In this document: positions 11,670 to 23,440 of the stretch, one piece after another
How positions within the stretch are numbered: the first letter of the stretch is position 1
Layout of the letters: each line of letters starts with the position of its first letter
From: Paguma larvata
Taxonomy: Eukaryota > Chordata > Mammalia > Carnivora > Viverridae
Length of the DNA: 64,000 nucleotides
Direction of reading: 5' to 3'
Assembly: GCA_030068075.1 (NCBI GenBank)
Contig: CM057844.1
Coordinates: 19,762,001-19,826,000 of the forward strand
The notes under the pieces: generated by a model
What the model saw: only the letters and a program-made list of their open reading frames with translations
What the model was told of the DNA's origin: nothing
Database searches by the model: none
Translations under genes and position numbers: made by a program

Positions 11670-13622
11670 GTAATCACTTTTCATTCTATGTTACTTCAGA
11701 ATATGTTAAACAATCAATTATAAATCAGCTTTTTGCCCTTAGGTTAAAAAATTGTATAAGTGCAATAATTAGCAAATTTTCTAAAATTAAGGTTGCTTAA
11801 CATTTTAACCTTCTGTGAGTTAGTTACTAATCAGTAAAACACCTTTACACAGTCTTCAATCCTATTTGTTGATGAATGTGTTTTACTCTATAGAAGAAAA
11901 TTATCCTCATTTATTTTTATAACATATTTGCACCTGGTTCAGATACATTTATTATCTGTTCCCAAGATTTAATCTTATTCACAGAGATTTCAAGATATCT
12001 TTTCAAAGAGGGTGTTGAATCATTGTTAGCTAAAGTCATTAGGGATCAGAAAACAATGTCCAAGACAAGGTCCAAGCCTTTAAACAGGTTCTTGTGGTGT
12101 GTTAAGATTTTAAGCTCCTTTGGTCAAGTGTTCAGGTGATTATCTGCATAAAACACTAAATATTCCAAAAGCTCTGCAGCACATGTATGGACAAGTGACA
12201 AAGAATAATACCTAACTTGAAGGAGTAATGGATTTGGCCAGTAAAGATTCACAGTTGACTTACTCATAATTGTTTAAACAAGCATCATTTTCTTTTTAAG
12301 TTTTTAAAGCCGAAACTTAAAGATTGTAAAAATTCATATACTGTATTGTTCAAAGAGCTTTATGAGTAAAAGAATAGAAAGTTGGATTTTATTAGACAAC
12401 TATACCTCTAACAATTTTTAGTGTTTGTACAGGATGTGATTATGGTTAAGATACATACCATCACCAGATGTCTTAAGGCAATAATTAATTGTTACCACCA
12501 GTGACCACTCATTGGTGGTCAAATTTGAATGATAAATTTAATGTATATTTCCAATATTCTAATAAATAAGTTTACATTCTTCACAGAAAGTGAATCTTTT
12601 CTGAAGTTCTCATAAAATGTAATCACTTCTTATCTCTCATAGATGTGCTGGCTACTTATGATATTTAGGTCTTTCTCAGAGTAATAAACAAACACTTAGC
12701 TAATATAACTATAGCATTTAGGAAAAATGTATTTCCAGAAATTTCTTTGGTCTAACATTTTTAATAGCTTGATAAATATTATGTAAATATTCAGCATTTT
12801 TTGTGAATGAAGGAATTAGCCATAGCAAAAACAGGACCTTGTAACTTTAAAATATGATTATCTTTGGGGAGGATGGCAGAGGACTGCTAATTTTTTTGTT
12901 GTTGTTCCTTTTCTCAGACTTACTAAATTTTTTGGTTCTTTCCCTACAAATAATGGTTTTAATTAAGAAATTGGTGAATTTAATATTTGAAACCAAATTA
13001 TATTTTAAAAGAAGATAAAAATAACATAACAATATAACAAAATATATTTTAAGGATTCATTAATGAAAGGGGTTTATATATGTAAAATATTCTAATATAT
13101 TCAAGCCATCTCATAGTTTACTTTTTATTACTATGTCTAAGAATTAAGCCTTTAACCTTCTTATTTTAAGAAAAACACTAATATACCAATTGTGTTTCTG
13201 GGTAAATTTTTTGAGAAATCAGTTGTGAAACACCATTTTACTTCATTGTATTCCTTTGAATAATCAAGCAAATAGGTAAAAAAAAAAAAAGGGGGGAAAT
13301 GATAGCAGTTGTCTTCATATATTACCATTGTACTTCATTTTATCCTTTCCATATCCTTTTTTATTATTTAGCTAACAAAGCAAATAAGTGGGGATCTGCT
13401 ACACTACAATGAAATTATCTTGTCCAATCAGAGAAGCCAGTCATGTTCAAACATTTCTAAACTTCATTTACAAGTCAGTGGTACCATTTTGAAAATTAAA
13501 TCATGATGTAAGGAGCTTTTCCTTTCTGATGAACCTAGTTTGTTACTTTTAACCTTTCTTATGTTAAATTTGGATTTAACAAGGCATTTGCAGTTAATCT
13601 GGATATTCATGGATTCATCTTT
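11670..13622 (+). other. RNF24 intron 1, 5' part
   Basis: Intronic, AT-rich, with a poly(A)/poly(G) run at 13278-13297. No gene or clear repeat recognised. Confidence 0.6.
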
Positions 13623-13635
13623 AAAATGATCAAAG

Positions 13636-13934
13636 TTGGGGCGCCTGGGCGGCTCAGTTGGTTGAGTGGTTGAGTGGCTGACTTCAGCTCAGGTCATGAA
13701 CTTATCGTCTACTATGAGTTCGAGCCCTGCGAACCCTGCATCGGGCTCCATGCTGACAGCTCAGAGCCTGGAGCCTGCTTTGAATTCTGTGCCTCCCTCC
13801 CTCTCTGCTCCTCCTGGACTTGTGCATGCTTTCTCTCTCTCCCTCTCTCCCTCTCCCTCTCCCTCTCTCCCTTCCTCCCTCTCTCTCTCTCTCTAACACA
13901 CACACACAAATAAACATTAAAAAATTAAAAAATA
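13636..13934 (+). mobile_element. CanSINE with expanded CT tract
   Basis: Head gcgcctgggcggctcagttg and a duplicated gttgagtg, then an enlarged pyrimidine tract (about 13795-13895). Duplication aaaatgatcaaag at 13623-13635 and 13935-13947. Confidence 0.95.
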
Positions 13935-14075
13935 AAAATGATCAAAGCCCATTTTTTAATATAACTTAAGCTCCTCTAGCACGTTTCAAGGGGACTCTAC
14001 TGTTTTCATGCAGAGAGATCCCTCTAATCAACACCAGACTCATCAGAACCTGAGGAGAGACACAAGATCTAAACA

Positions 14076-14236
14076 GGAGCGCCTGAGTGGCTCAGTCGGT
14101 TAAGCATTCGACTTCAGCTCAGGTCGTGACCAGGTTCGTGAGTTCCAGCTCTGCATCCAGACTTTGTGCTGACAGCTCAGAGCCTGGAGCCTGCTTCAGA
14201 TTCTGTGTGTCCTTCTCTCTGCCCCTCCTCTGCTTG

Positions 14237-14290
<54 letters not shown>

Positions 14291-14318
14291 AGTGAATAAA
14301 CATTAAGAAAAAAAAAAA
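14076..14318 (+). mobile_element. CanSINE with (CT)n microsatellite
   Basis: Head gagcgcctgagtggctcag, a pure (CT)n run of about 48 bases at 14240-14287, then gaataaacatt and an A-tail. Imperfect duplication around ctaaaca (14064-14075 and 14319-14330). Confidence 0.93.
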
Positions 14319-14529
14319 GAGGTCTAAACAAGACACCCACCACCAACCACAATCTTATACAACACTGTAGTCTAGAATCTGCTGCCTATGACAGGGTTAT
14401 GAATAGATCACTACTAGAATACAAAAAGAGGACATCTTATCTTGTTAGCAATGATGCTATTTTATAATGAGTCATACAGTATTCTATTTGTTAGTTTTCT
14501 CTCTCCTCAGATAGATATTTGTCTGTTCT

Positions 14530-14605
14530 GTTTACTGTACCACAAATACAGAGCAGTGCCTGGCACAATGTTGGCACTTAATAAATATTTGTTGGGTACT
14601 GAAAG
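14530..14605 (+). repeat. L2-like 3' end
   Basis: Motif cagtgcctggcacaatgttg then cacttaataaatatttgttg, typical of ancient L2 3' ends. Confidence 0.5.
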
Positions 14606-14823
14606 AATAGTGTCCCTAGTAGGAAGTCATTAGATTTGCATAAAACTAAAAAATCAAGAAGTAGCAACACAAGAAAAGTATTTAGAGATATGGAAGTAAA
14701 TATCAAAATAACTAAAAGGGAGAGGGCAGAGGGATGATTTTTTTGTTGTTATTGTTATTAACCTTGTGGAACTATACAACTTTGAAATTTGTGAATATGT
14801 AATTTTGATAAGATTGAAAACTA

Positions 14824-15011
14824 GCAGCACCTGGGTAGCTCAGTTGGTTGAGCGTCCAACTTCGGCTTAGGTCATGATCCCACAGTTTGTGGGCTTGAGT
14901 CCCACATCAGGCTCAGTGCTGACAGCCCGGAGCCTACTTTGGATTCTGTGACTCCCTCCCTTCCTCTCTCTCTCTCTCTCTCTCTCAAAAATAAATAAAC
15001 ACTTAGAAAAA
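14824..15011 (+). mobile_element. CanSINE, full length
   Basis: Head gcacctgggtagctcagttg and tail aaaataaataaacactt. Duplication attgaaaacta at 14813-14823 and 15012-15022. Confidence 0.94.
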
Positions 15012-15022
15012 ATTGAAAACTA

Positions 15023-15991
15023 AAGTTATAGGGGAGATTTTGAGTTATCTAATAGAAATTTTAAGGTCTTAAACCAAGATAATGACAGTAGAGCTACATA
15101 GGGTGTTATGGATGGTTGTGAGTAATATTTGGGTGGTGAAAATGAACAGAATTTGGTGACCAGATATTAATGATGGACCAGAAAAGATGTGCTTAGAATT
15201 TTTCCTGGACTTCTGGTTTAGGTAGCTGGGAAGACACCAGTCCCTTCATAGAGCTAGAAAATAGGCCAAGTTCAGGGTAGAAGGATGATAGATTCTATTT
15301 TAGACATGAGATGACTGAGTTTTACTGTGTAACAGTCAAAATATTTAGTACACAGTTGGATATATAGGTCTAAAGCTTATAAAAAGTCTGTCTAGAAAAA
15401 AGGAGTCATGTAATAATGGGTAGAAGCTGAGGCCAGGAGGTTCCCCTAGAGAGAATGTATATAGTGAAATAAAATTGATCCAGGACAGAGCCCTAGGAAA
15501 ACATTGATATTTAAGAGGAGCCCATAGAAGAGACTAGGAGGAGATAGCAGAAGATAGGAAGAAAAATCGTAAGATAGGAACCCCACAAGTAGCATTTCAG
15601 TGGATTGAGTCAGTTACGTCAAAAGTTCCCATTACATTTGACAATTAAGCTTACATCTATAATTTTAGTTAGAAAAGTTTCAGTAGCATGGATACAGGAG
15701 TGACGAAAGGTGAACTGTAATGGGGCAAGGCTTGACCAGCAGGTGAAAATGGATATAAGAAATATAACCTCCTCTTTGAAGAATCTTGGCTGAGGAAAGA
15801 TTAGGTTGGGGTAGGGGAGGGTTGCAATTTGCTTATAGAATCAAGGGAGTATTTTTGGTGTTTGTCTTAAGAGATTTGGGCATATTTATATATACAGTAT
15901 AATATAAATAGTATTAAGGAGAGTGAGCTAGTTGTGAAGGATTTGGGAGAAAGAATGAACCATGGAGGTGAGAGGAGACACACCTAAAAGT
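15023..15991. other. RNF24 intron 1, unassigned ancient repeat-like sequence
   Basis: Purine-rich diverged sequence (ccaggacagagccctaggaa, taagaggagcccatagaaga) that looks like an old interspersed repeat I cannot name. No gene. Confidence 0.35.
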
Positions 15992-16007
15992 TATAGTGGT
16001 ATTAGTT

Positions 16008-16120
16008 TTTTTTTTTTTTAAGTTTATTTAAGTAATCTCTACACCCAACTTGGGGCTTGAACTCATAATCCCAGGATCAAGAGTTGCATAACTCTTTCAA
16101 CTGAGCCAGCCAGGCACCCC
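16008..16120 (-). mobile_element. CanSINE, older subfamily, reverse
   Basis: A short SINE without the CT-rich region, ending gagccagccaggcacccc on +. Near-perfect duplication tatagtggtattagtt (15992-16007) and tatactggtattagtt (16121-16136). Confidence 0.92.
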
Positions 16121-16302
16121 TATACTGGTATTAGTTCTAAGCAGGAGAATACTTTTTTAAGACAGAGATGAAAGTAACTGTGGAGAATATATACAATATA
16201 TATGTACAGCTCTTCGCAAATTACGATGGGGTTACGTCCCAGTAAACCCAATGTAAATTGAGAATATCGTAATCAAAAATGCATTTAATACCTAACCTAC
16301 TA

Positions 16303-16472
16303 GGGGCGCCTGGGTGGCTCAGGTCATGATCGAATCTCATGGTTCATGGATTCAAGCCCCACATCCAGCTCTGCGCTGACAGCTCAGAGCCTGGAGCCTG
16401 TTTTGGATTCTCTCTCTCTCTGCCCCTTCCCTGCTCGCACTCTCTCTTTCAAAAATAAATAAACATTAAATC
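16303..16472 (+). mobile_element. CanSINE with internal deletion
   Basis: The head runs directly from gtggctcag into gtcatgatc; about 25 bases normally between two ctcag copies are missing, consistent with slippage between the short repeats. Tail aaaataaataaacatt. Confidence 0.9.
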
Positions 16473-16835
16473 CAGTTCTGAAGGCTAGAAGTTTGAAATC
16501 AAGGTGTCAGCAGGTCCATGCTCCCTCTGAAGTCTCTAAGAGAGAATTTTTCCTTGCCTCTTCTAGTTCCTGGTAGTTAGCAGAAATCCTTGATGTTCTT
16601 TGGCTTGTAGCTGTATCATTTCAGACGGTCTCTATCTTCACCTGGCCTTCTTCCTTGTGTCTCTGTATGTTCTCTCTTCTTCTTCTAAGGACATCAGTTG
16701 TATTGGATTTACCCTAATCCCAATATGACTTCATTTTAACTAAATAATCTGCAAAGACTCTATTTCCAAATAGGGCTACATTCTGAGGTTCCAGCAGACA
16801 TGAATTTTTTACACTATTCAACCCAGTACACAAGA
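16473..16835 (+). repeat. Ancient interspersed repeat, family not assigned
   Basis: Recognisable recurrent mammalian sequence (gttctgaaggctagaagttt, atcaaggtgtcagcaggtcc, ctatttccaaatagggctac). I recall it from many loci but cannot name the family reliably. Confidence 0.45.
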
Positions 16836-18300
16836 GGCAAATAGACCAGTGGAATAGGCAAATAGGCTACATATTGGGTCTGACTTCCAACAGATATGCC
16901 ACTGCAATGCAATAAATGGGTCAAGTGAAAATCTGCATGTGGATAAAAAGAATCTTGACCCTGCTCACATCATATGTAAAGACTAATTTCAGATGGATCA
17001 TAATTGCAAATGAATACCTAAATGTAATAGGTAGAATAACAAATTGTTTTCACAGTACACACAAGAGAATATCTTCATGATCTGGGGGTAGACAGAGATT
17101 TCTTTAACTGGACACAAAAAGAACTGACATTATTGGGAAGAGTTTATAAATTAGACTTAAAAGCTTCTGTTCATCAAAAGATACATCCATCAAGAGAATG
17201 AAAATGCAAGCCATAGAGTAGGAGATAATTGCAGTACATAGACCCAACAGAGTACTTGCATCTAAAATATATAAAGAACTCCTACAAATCAGTAAGACAA
17301 AGATAACTCATTTTTTAAAGACCCAAATAGGCATTTTCTAAAGGAAGGTATCCACACGGACAATAAGCATATAAAAGATTCTAAACATCATTTGGGAAAT
17401 GCAAATTGAAATTGAAACGAGATACCACTGAATAGACCTACCAAATTGGCTAATTTTTTTTAAATATTTGTTTATTTTTGAGAAAAAGAGTGCAAATAGG
17501 GGAGAGGCAGAGAGAGAGGGAGACACAGAATCTGAAACAGGCTCCAGGCTCCAAGCTGTCAGCACAGAGCCCAACTCAGGGCTTGAACCCACGAACTGTG
17601 AGATCATGACATAAGCCAAAGTCTGATGCTTAACTGACTGAGCCACCCAGGTGCCCCAGCTAAAAATTTTTTAAATCAACCCTACCAAGTAGTGGCGAAG
17701 CTGTAAAACAGCTAGAGCTCTCATGCATTACATCTAGGAGTAGAAATTGGTGTAAACATTTTGACTACTCCTAGGTATATATATTCAACAGAGTTGAGTC
17801 TATATGTCCATTAAAAGACATGTAGAAGAATTTGTGTAGTGGCTTTATAATAGCCCCAAACTGGAAGTAACCTAAATATTCATCAACAGTGGAATGGATA
17901 GTCTTATATTCATACAGCGGAGCACTATATGTCAGTCAAAAAGATTTACTGCAACAACGTGGATGAATTTCACAAGTAATTGTTAGCTGAAAGAAGCTAA
18001 CACAAAAAGTGTTCCAAATGATCCGTTCATGTGAAGTTCAAAACATGCCAGTTAATCTGTAATGATAGAAGTCAAGATAATGGGTACCTCTTAGAAGTAG
18101 ATATTGATTGGAAGGAGTCATTTCAGGGGTCCTGGAAATGTTCTGTATCTTGATCTGGGTGATAGTTACAATAGTGTATAAATATATATATATATTAACA
18201 TTTAGCTGCATTCTTAAGGTTTTTGTACATTATTAGATGGATGTTATCCCTAATTTTTTAATTAAGAAAAATGTGATATTAAATATTATTGAAACAAGTG
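16836..18300 (+). mobile_element. Old L1 ORF2 and 3' end, sense
   Basis: Diverged L1 (tagaccagtggaataggcaa, acacaagagaatatcttcat, ataaagaactcctacaaatc, gtggatgaatttcacaag). It is split by a reverse CanSINE at 17455-17657. No intact frame. Confidence 0.8.
17455..17657 (-). mobile_element. CanSINE, reverse, nested in L1
   Basis: Complement has tail tttaaatatttgtttatttt and head gagccacccaggtgcccc (+ strand). Target duplication around gctaa(a)ttttt on both sides. Confidence 0.92.
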
Positions 18301-18572
18301 GACTATCACCAATATAAATTGAGGCTTGTTCATTAAAGTATTTGTTGTATTAAGATTGTTTTGATGAGATTTCACTTGAAGTTAATATTTGGATAACATT
18401 CTATGGTTTTTCTCATAACATGGTAACAGGTCATGTGGGTATTTTTTAGGATAAAGGTTTTGGATCTTAAACCATAAATGATATAAACTAATATCAAAAA
18501 TCTGTTTAAGATTTTTATCAAATTGTTACATTAGAAACCTCAGTAACACGTTGCTCATATTCTGTCTTTTAG

Positions 18573-18615
18573 GCTAAGACATCAAGCACACAAAGAATTT
18601 TATGCCTACAAACAG
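18573..18615 (+). CDS. RNF24: RNF24 coding exon 2
   Basis: Exon of 43 bases completing Arg-48 and encoding LRHQAHKEFYAYKQ (residues 49-62), the basic cytosolic linker just after the membrane segment. The acceptor is ttctgtcttttag and the donor is CAG|GTGAGA. The frame joins exactly to the previous exon (143 + 43 = 186 bases, 62 codons). The preceding intron is 6.9 kb and the following one 2.2 kb. Confidence 0.96.
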
Positions 18616-20399
18616 GTGAGAAATCAGATTGGCTTTGATCGTTGTGTTTTTTGTTTGTTTTTGCGTTATTTTTTTTTTTACCAAAAAATGAGAACTTAGA
18701 TTTCCACTCATATTTTAAACTGGGACTGAATTTACTTGTGTTCATTTTAGCATTTCACTTGCCAGTTTGCAGTACAAAATAGATCAACTTCTTTAAGTAT
18801 TTTCTTTCTTAAGTATTATTTAAAGTTATAGAAAGTTCAGATGAAATAATAATATAACAGGCAGATTTAGCCAACATTTTGCTAAAGGGGGATGCTGTGG
18901 TTTATAATCCTTAAAGCTACGGTTAATCTAGTGACATTCAGAGATTCCACAAAATAAATTTTTTTTTTTAACCTCTTCCAGTAGAAGACATCAGTTCCTT
19001 AGAGGGGACCACTTGTATTATAGTGATCGCATCTCCTCCCCCTTTCTACTAATGTCACACCACCAGAAGTCTAAATACTTGGGTCATTATTGTTAACCCC
19101 TAGCCCTTTGTACTATCACCTTTTTACTGATTTGTTTTTTAAGGTAATAAGCTTAGCTTTTCTTGATGGCCAAGTAAAATTTGTTTTTTCTTCCATGAGT
19201 CATCTACTAACATTTTACTCCTGACACCAAACAGTGGACCTAGGTGTTCCTTAATTTTCTTTTGGCCCAAAGTATGAAATTATTTTTGTCATCCTTAGTT
19301 TTTTGCTTTCTGTTTTTGGCGTTTTGTTTGCTTTTTGTTTTTTTAGGGTTTTTTTGCTGGTTTGGTTTTTTTTGCAGGGTTGTGGAGCAAGCTTTAGTTT
19401 ATCTGAGTCTTTAACCTTGCTGGCACTGGTACTACAGGACCATGTCACCATTTTAGGGTTACATATCTTTTTGTGTATCTTTTGTTCGTGTCTCTTTGAA
19501 ATCTGAGCTCATCGTCGAGTTCCTTAGATGTACACACTGACGTTCTTACATGCTCTTCCCCATAGGTCTCATGTGGGATTTATACACAGAGTTGAATGTT
19601 TTATTTTTCTTAATGAATGAATCCTATTGTCTCAATATTATCATAAACTTAACAGCCTATAAGATATTTGTAAGTAAGCTAAGAAGAAAGTAAAATTGGC
19701 CTTGATGGTTATTTAACAAGTGGAATTGACTGATAGAATTAATACAGTAACAAGACAGAAAGTAAAATGGTCTTTAAAATCTATCAAATTGGAAATTCAG
19801 TGTATCCCTGAATAGCTGGATGGTAGCTTTTGATTTCTGAAAATGTAATTTGCCCTGAAAACCATTTTTGGTTCAGGAATATAAGATACTCAAAACTGGG
19901 AGATTTTCTCCAAATTTCACTTGCCTGTTTTTTCACTTTAAGATGGCCTGTAGTTCTAATAAGGTGTTTATTCTCAGAAAATTTTCTTTTTAAATAATAA
20001 CCTGCCCTCTTATCACTTGGCATTTTTTTAACTGGTATCCAGGCACCACAGAGTCAGGTTAGAGACTGGATGAATTTTAAGTTAATTTACATAACTCCAG
20101 GTAGAGCTAAAAGTTCCTGGGGATAGTGATGTAAAATAATAAGCAAAACTTCTAAAATTAAGATTGACCTTATTTTTTTAATCTTTTATACATTAGTAAT
20201 CACTCAGTTCCCATCAGCCAATACTATGTTTTACTAAATCATGAGAGCCAACCCCATTTATTTTCCTCCTATGTTAGCACTTAGTCCAGATGAGAATGTA
20301 TTAATGTTTTTTCCTAAAATTTAATCTATACTCAGAGGGATTTTAAAATTGCTTTTTGGGAGAACATTGCATCATTGCTCAAGTGAAACAATGTTGCTG
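18616..20399 (+). other. RNF24 intron 2, no feature seen
   Basis: AT-rich with T-runs. The open frames at 19251-19451 (-) and 19303-19506 (+) are low-complexity. Nothing supported. Confidence 0.5.
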
Positions 20400-20608
20400 G
20401 GGCGCCTGGGTGGTTCAGTTGGTTAAGCGTCCAACTTCAGCTCCATGGTCTCCTGGTTCGGGAGTTTGACCCCGGGTCAGGCTCTGTGCTGACGGCTCAG
20501 AGCCTGGAGCCTGTTTCAGATTCTGTGTCTCCCTCTCTCTCTGCTCCTCCCCTGCTCATGCTTTGTCTCTCTCTCCTTCAAAAATAAACATTAAAAAAAA
20601 ATTTTTTA
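20400..20608 (+). mobile_element. CanSINE, full length
   Basis: Head gggcgcctgggtggttcagt, body with ctgtgctgacggctcagagc, tail aaaataaacattaaaaa. No clear target duplication. Confidence 0.9.
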
Positions 20609-20784
20609 AGGAAAAATTTTGCTAAAAAGGTGTTCTGTCTCAAGCTATAAAAGAGATTTATCTCCAATATTGAATAAGAGGGGAAATGAGTTACAGATAA
20701 GAAAGAAAAATATGTGTAAGTACAATGAGAAATTTTTTTAATTACAGATTTAAATGGGTATGACATGCTTTTTCTGTCTTACAG

Positions 20785-20826
20785 GTTATATTAAAAGAGA
20801 AAGTAAAAGAACTGAATTTACATGAG
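20785..20826 (+). CDS. RNF24: RNF24 coding exon 3
   Basis: Exon of 42 bases (14 whole codons) encoding VILKEKVKELNLHE, residues 63-76, a charged and probably helical spacer between the membrane anchor and the RING domain. The acceptor is ttctgtcttacag and the donor is GAG|GTAAGT. A reverse-oriented CanSINE with its target-site repeat begins only 14-30 bases into the following 14.5-kb intron. Confidence 0.95.
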
Positions 20827-20856
20827 GTAAGTTGCCTATAAGTATTTTAATCTTTT

Positions 20857-21067
20857 TTTAAGTTTATTAATTTATTTTGAGAGAGAGAGGGAAAGAGAAC
20901 GAGTGGGGAAGGGGTAGAGAAGGAGGGAAAGAGAGAATCCCAAGCAGGCTCCATGCTGTTAGTGCCAAGCCAGACCTGGGGCTTGATCCCCCTGAACCAT
21001 GAGATCATGACGTGGGCTGAAATCAAGAGTCGGTCACTTAACTGACTGAGCCACCCAGGCACCCATG
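20857..21067 (-). mobile_element. CanSINE, reverse, next to RNF24 exon 3 donor
   Basis: Complement tail ttaagtttattaatttattt, head gagccacccaggcaccc. Duplication aagtattttaatcttt near 20840-20855, repeated with one change at 21069-21085. It starts about 30 bases after the exon 3 donor. Confidence 0.92.
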
Positions 21068-21246
21068 TTAAGTGTTTTAATCTTTTCTTGAACTATTATC
21101 TAATAAAAAAGTGATATGCTTAACTATCTTTATTTTCAGAAGTTAAAAAAAATTAGGCTTATTTTGATCACCCCTTAATAGGATAATTGAAAGTGAGGTC
21201 ACATAGAAATCAATTGTGAGAAGACATAAGAGAGTAACACAACTCA

Positions 21247-21433
21247 GGGGCACCTGGGTGGGTCAGTCGGTTACGTGTCCGACTTCAGCTCAGGTCATGA
21301 TTTCCTCATTCATGTGTATCGAGCTCTGAGCTGTCAGCACAGCTTCAGATTCTGTGTCTCCCTCTCTCTCTGCCACTCTCCACTCGCACTCTGTCCCTCA
21401 AAAATGAATAAATGTTAAAAAAAATTTTTTTAA
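21247..21433 (+). mobile_element. CanSINE with internal 20-bp inversion
   Basis: Normal head (ggggcacctgggtgggtcag) and tail. The segment at 21323-21342 reads gctctgagctgtcagcacag, the exact reverse complement of the usual ctgtgctgacagctcagagc. Flanked by agagagtaacacaactca and agagactaacataactca. Confidence 0.9.
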
Positions 21434-21840
21434 AGAGACTAACATAACTCATATTTTTAATAGAAATGGTGCTGTCATAGCAGTAGGGATGCTGCATGCT
21501 GTCCCTGATATGAGTAGGAGATAGATATAAATTAGTTTTTATACTAAAGATGAATTTGCACTAATTTCACTCTTGAAAATGTTTCTAATACCTTTGTATC
21601 AATGGCATGAAAGAGGCAGCGATTACTTTTTGGGGGTGTGGTTTTGGGGAGATGAGAAGAGGGGACGGAATTGAGAAGAACATAAGGGAAGATATGATTC
21701 TTTGGGATTGTCTAGTGATGACATTGCATGATTGGCTTCCAGGTGTTCATGACGTTACTATGCTTTGTAATGTAAATGCAAAAGTATGTGTGTATCCTGC
21801 TGTATACTTTCAGACACATTGTCTATAAGAATTCTTTTTT

Positions 21841-22036
21841 TTTTAATGTTTATTTATTTTGAGACAGACAGCATAAGCAGGGGAGGGGCTGAAAGAGTGG
21901 GAGAGACAATCCCAAGCAGGGTCTGCACCATCAGCACAGAGCCCTATGTGGGGCTCGATCTCATGGACCGGGGGACCATGACCTGAGCTGAAATCAAGAG
22001 TCGGACGCTTAACCGACTGAACCACCCAGGCACCCC
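21841..22036 (-). mobile_element. CanSINE, reverse
   Basis: Tail (+: tttaatgtttatttattttg) to head (aaccacccaggcacccc). Duplication agaattcttttt at 21829-21840 and 22037-22048. Confidence 0.95.
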
Positions 22037-22354
22037 AGAATTCTTTTTCATTTTACTCCTTGTGTCAGCTCTGACTACAGTTGTTCAGTAGAAGAACCCA
22101 GTGATTTTATTTTTAATTTTAGGACCTTTTCTCTTCTTTTCTCAGTTTTTTAATTTATTTGTAAAGCAGGGACTTGGAAATCTGCACATTGTAATATCTA
22201 TGTTTTATATAGTCTCATTGTGGGGCAGCTACATTGCCAGTTTCTTCAGAGAGTTAATTTGTGAAATTATTTCAGTAATAATAAAACAATGATTTCTATT
22301 ATCATCAAACACTTTGAAAATGTCTACTGCTCCTTTGCTCTCTCTGCATATTTT

Positions 22355-23440
22355 TTCCTGTTTTTTAAATTTATTTATTTAAATTCAAGTTAGTTAACAC
22401 AGTGTAGTATTGGTTTCAAGAGTAGAACCCAGTGATTCATCACTTACATACAACACCCAGTGCTTATCCCAACAAGTGCCCTCCTTAGTACCCATCACTT
22501 ATTTAGCCCATCATCCCACCCACCTTCCCTCCAGCCCTCAATTTGTTCTCTGTATTTAAGGGTCTCTTATGGTTTGCCTCCCTCTGTGTTTTTATCTTAT
22601 TTTTCCTTCCCTTCCCTTCTCTTATGTGCATCTGCTTTGTTTCTCAAATTCCACATATGAGTGAAATCATATAATATTTGTCTTTCCTAAATGACTTATT
22701 TCATTTAGCATAATACCCTCCAGTTCCATCCACATTGTTGCAGATGGCAAGATTCATGCTTTTTCATTCCATTGTGTATATATATACCAGTTCTTCTTTA
22801 TCCATTCATCAGGCAATGGACATTTGGACTCTCTCCATAGTTTGGCTATTATTGATAGTGCTGCTATAAACATTGGGCTACACGTGACCCTTCGAATCAG
22901 CATTTTTATATCCTTTGGATAAATACGTAGTAGTACCATTGCTGGATCATAGGGTAGTTCTGTTTTTAGCTTCTTGAGGTACCTCCATACTGTTCTCCAG
23001 AGGGGCTGCACCAGTTTGCATTCCCACCAACAGTGCAAGAGGGTTCTTTTCTCTGCATCCTTGCCAACACCTTTTGTTTCCCAAGTTGTTAACTTTAGCC
23101 ATTCTGACAGGTCTGAGGTGGTATCTCATTGTGGTTTTGATTTGTATTTCCCTAATGATGAGCCATGTTGAGCATCTTTTCAGGTGTCTGTCAGCCATCT
23201 GGATGTCTTCTTTGGAAAAGTGTCTCTTCATGTCTTCTGCCCATCTCTTCACTGGATTATTTGTTTTTTGGGTATTGAGTTTGGTAAATTCTTTATAGAT
23301 TTTGGATACTAACCCTTTATCCAATATCTCATTTGCAAATATCTTCTTCCATTCCATTGGGACACAAAAACCGTTTAGGTTTTTGATTGATTCCTTCACT
23401 GTGCAGAAGGTCTTTATCTTGATGAGGTCCCAATAGTTCA
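22355..23440 (-). mobile_element. 5'-truncated L1, reverse
   Basis: L1 3' UTR and C-terminal ORF2 on the - strand (frames 22754-23038 and 22947-23447, with [15 protein letters not shown] followed by LLRIYPKDIK), broken. Both ends join tctgcat...ttttttc, a likely target duplication. Confidence 0.9.

Noticed and set aside
13702..13917. Several overlapping frames rich in Arg/Glu or Ser/Leu
   Set aside because: Translations of the CT/GA tract of a CanSINE; the same holds at 14087-14352, 57207-57617 and 57738-58108.
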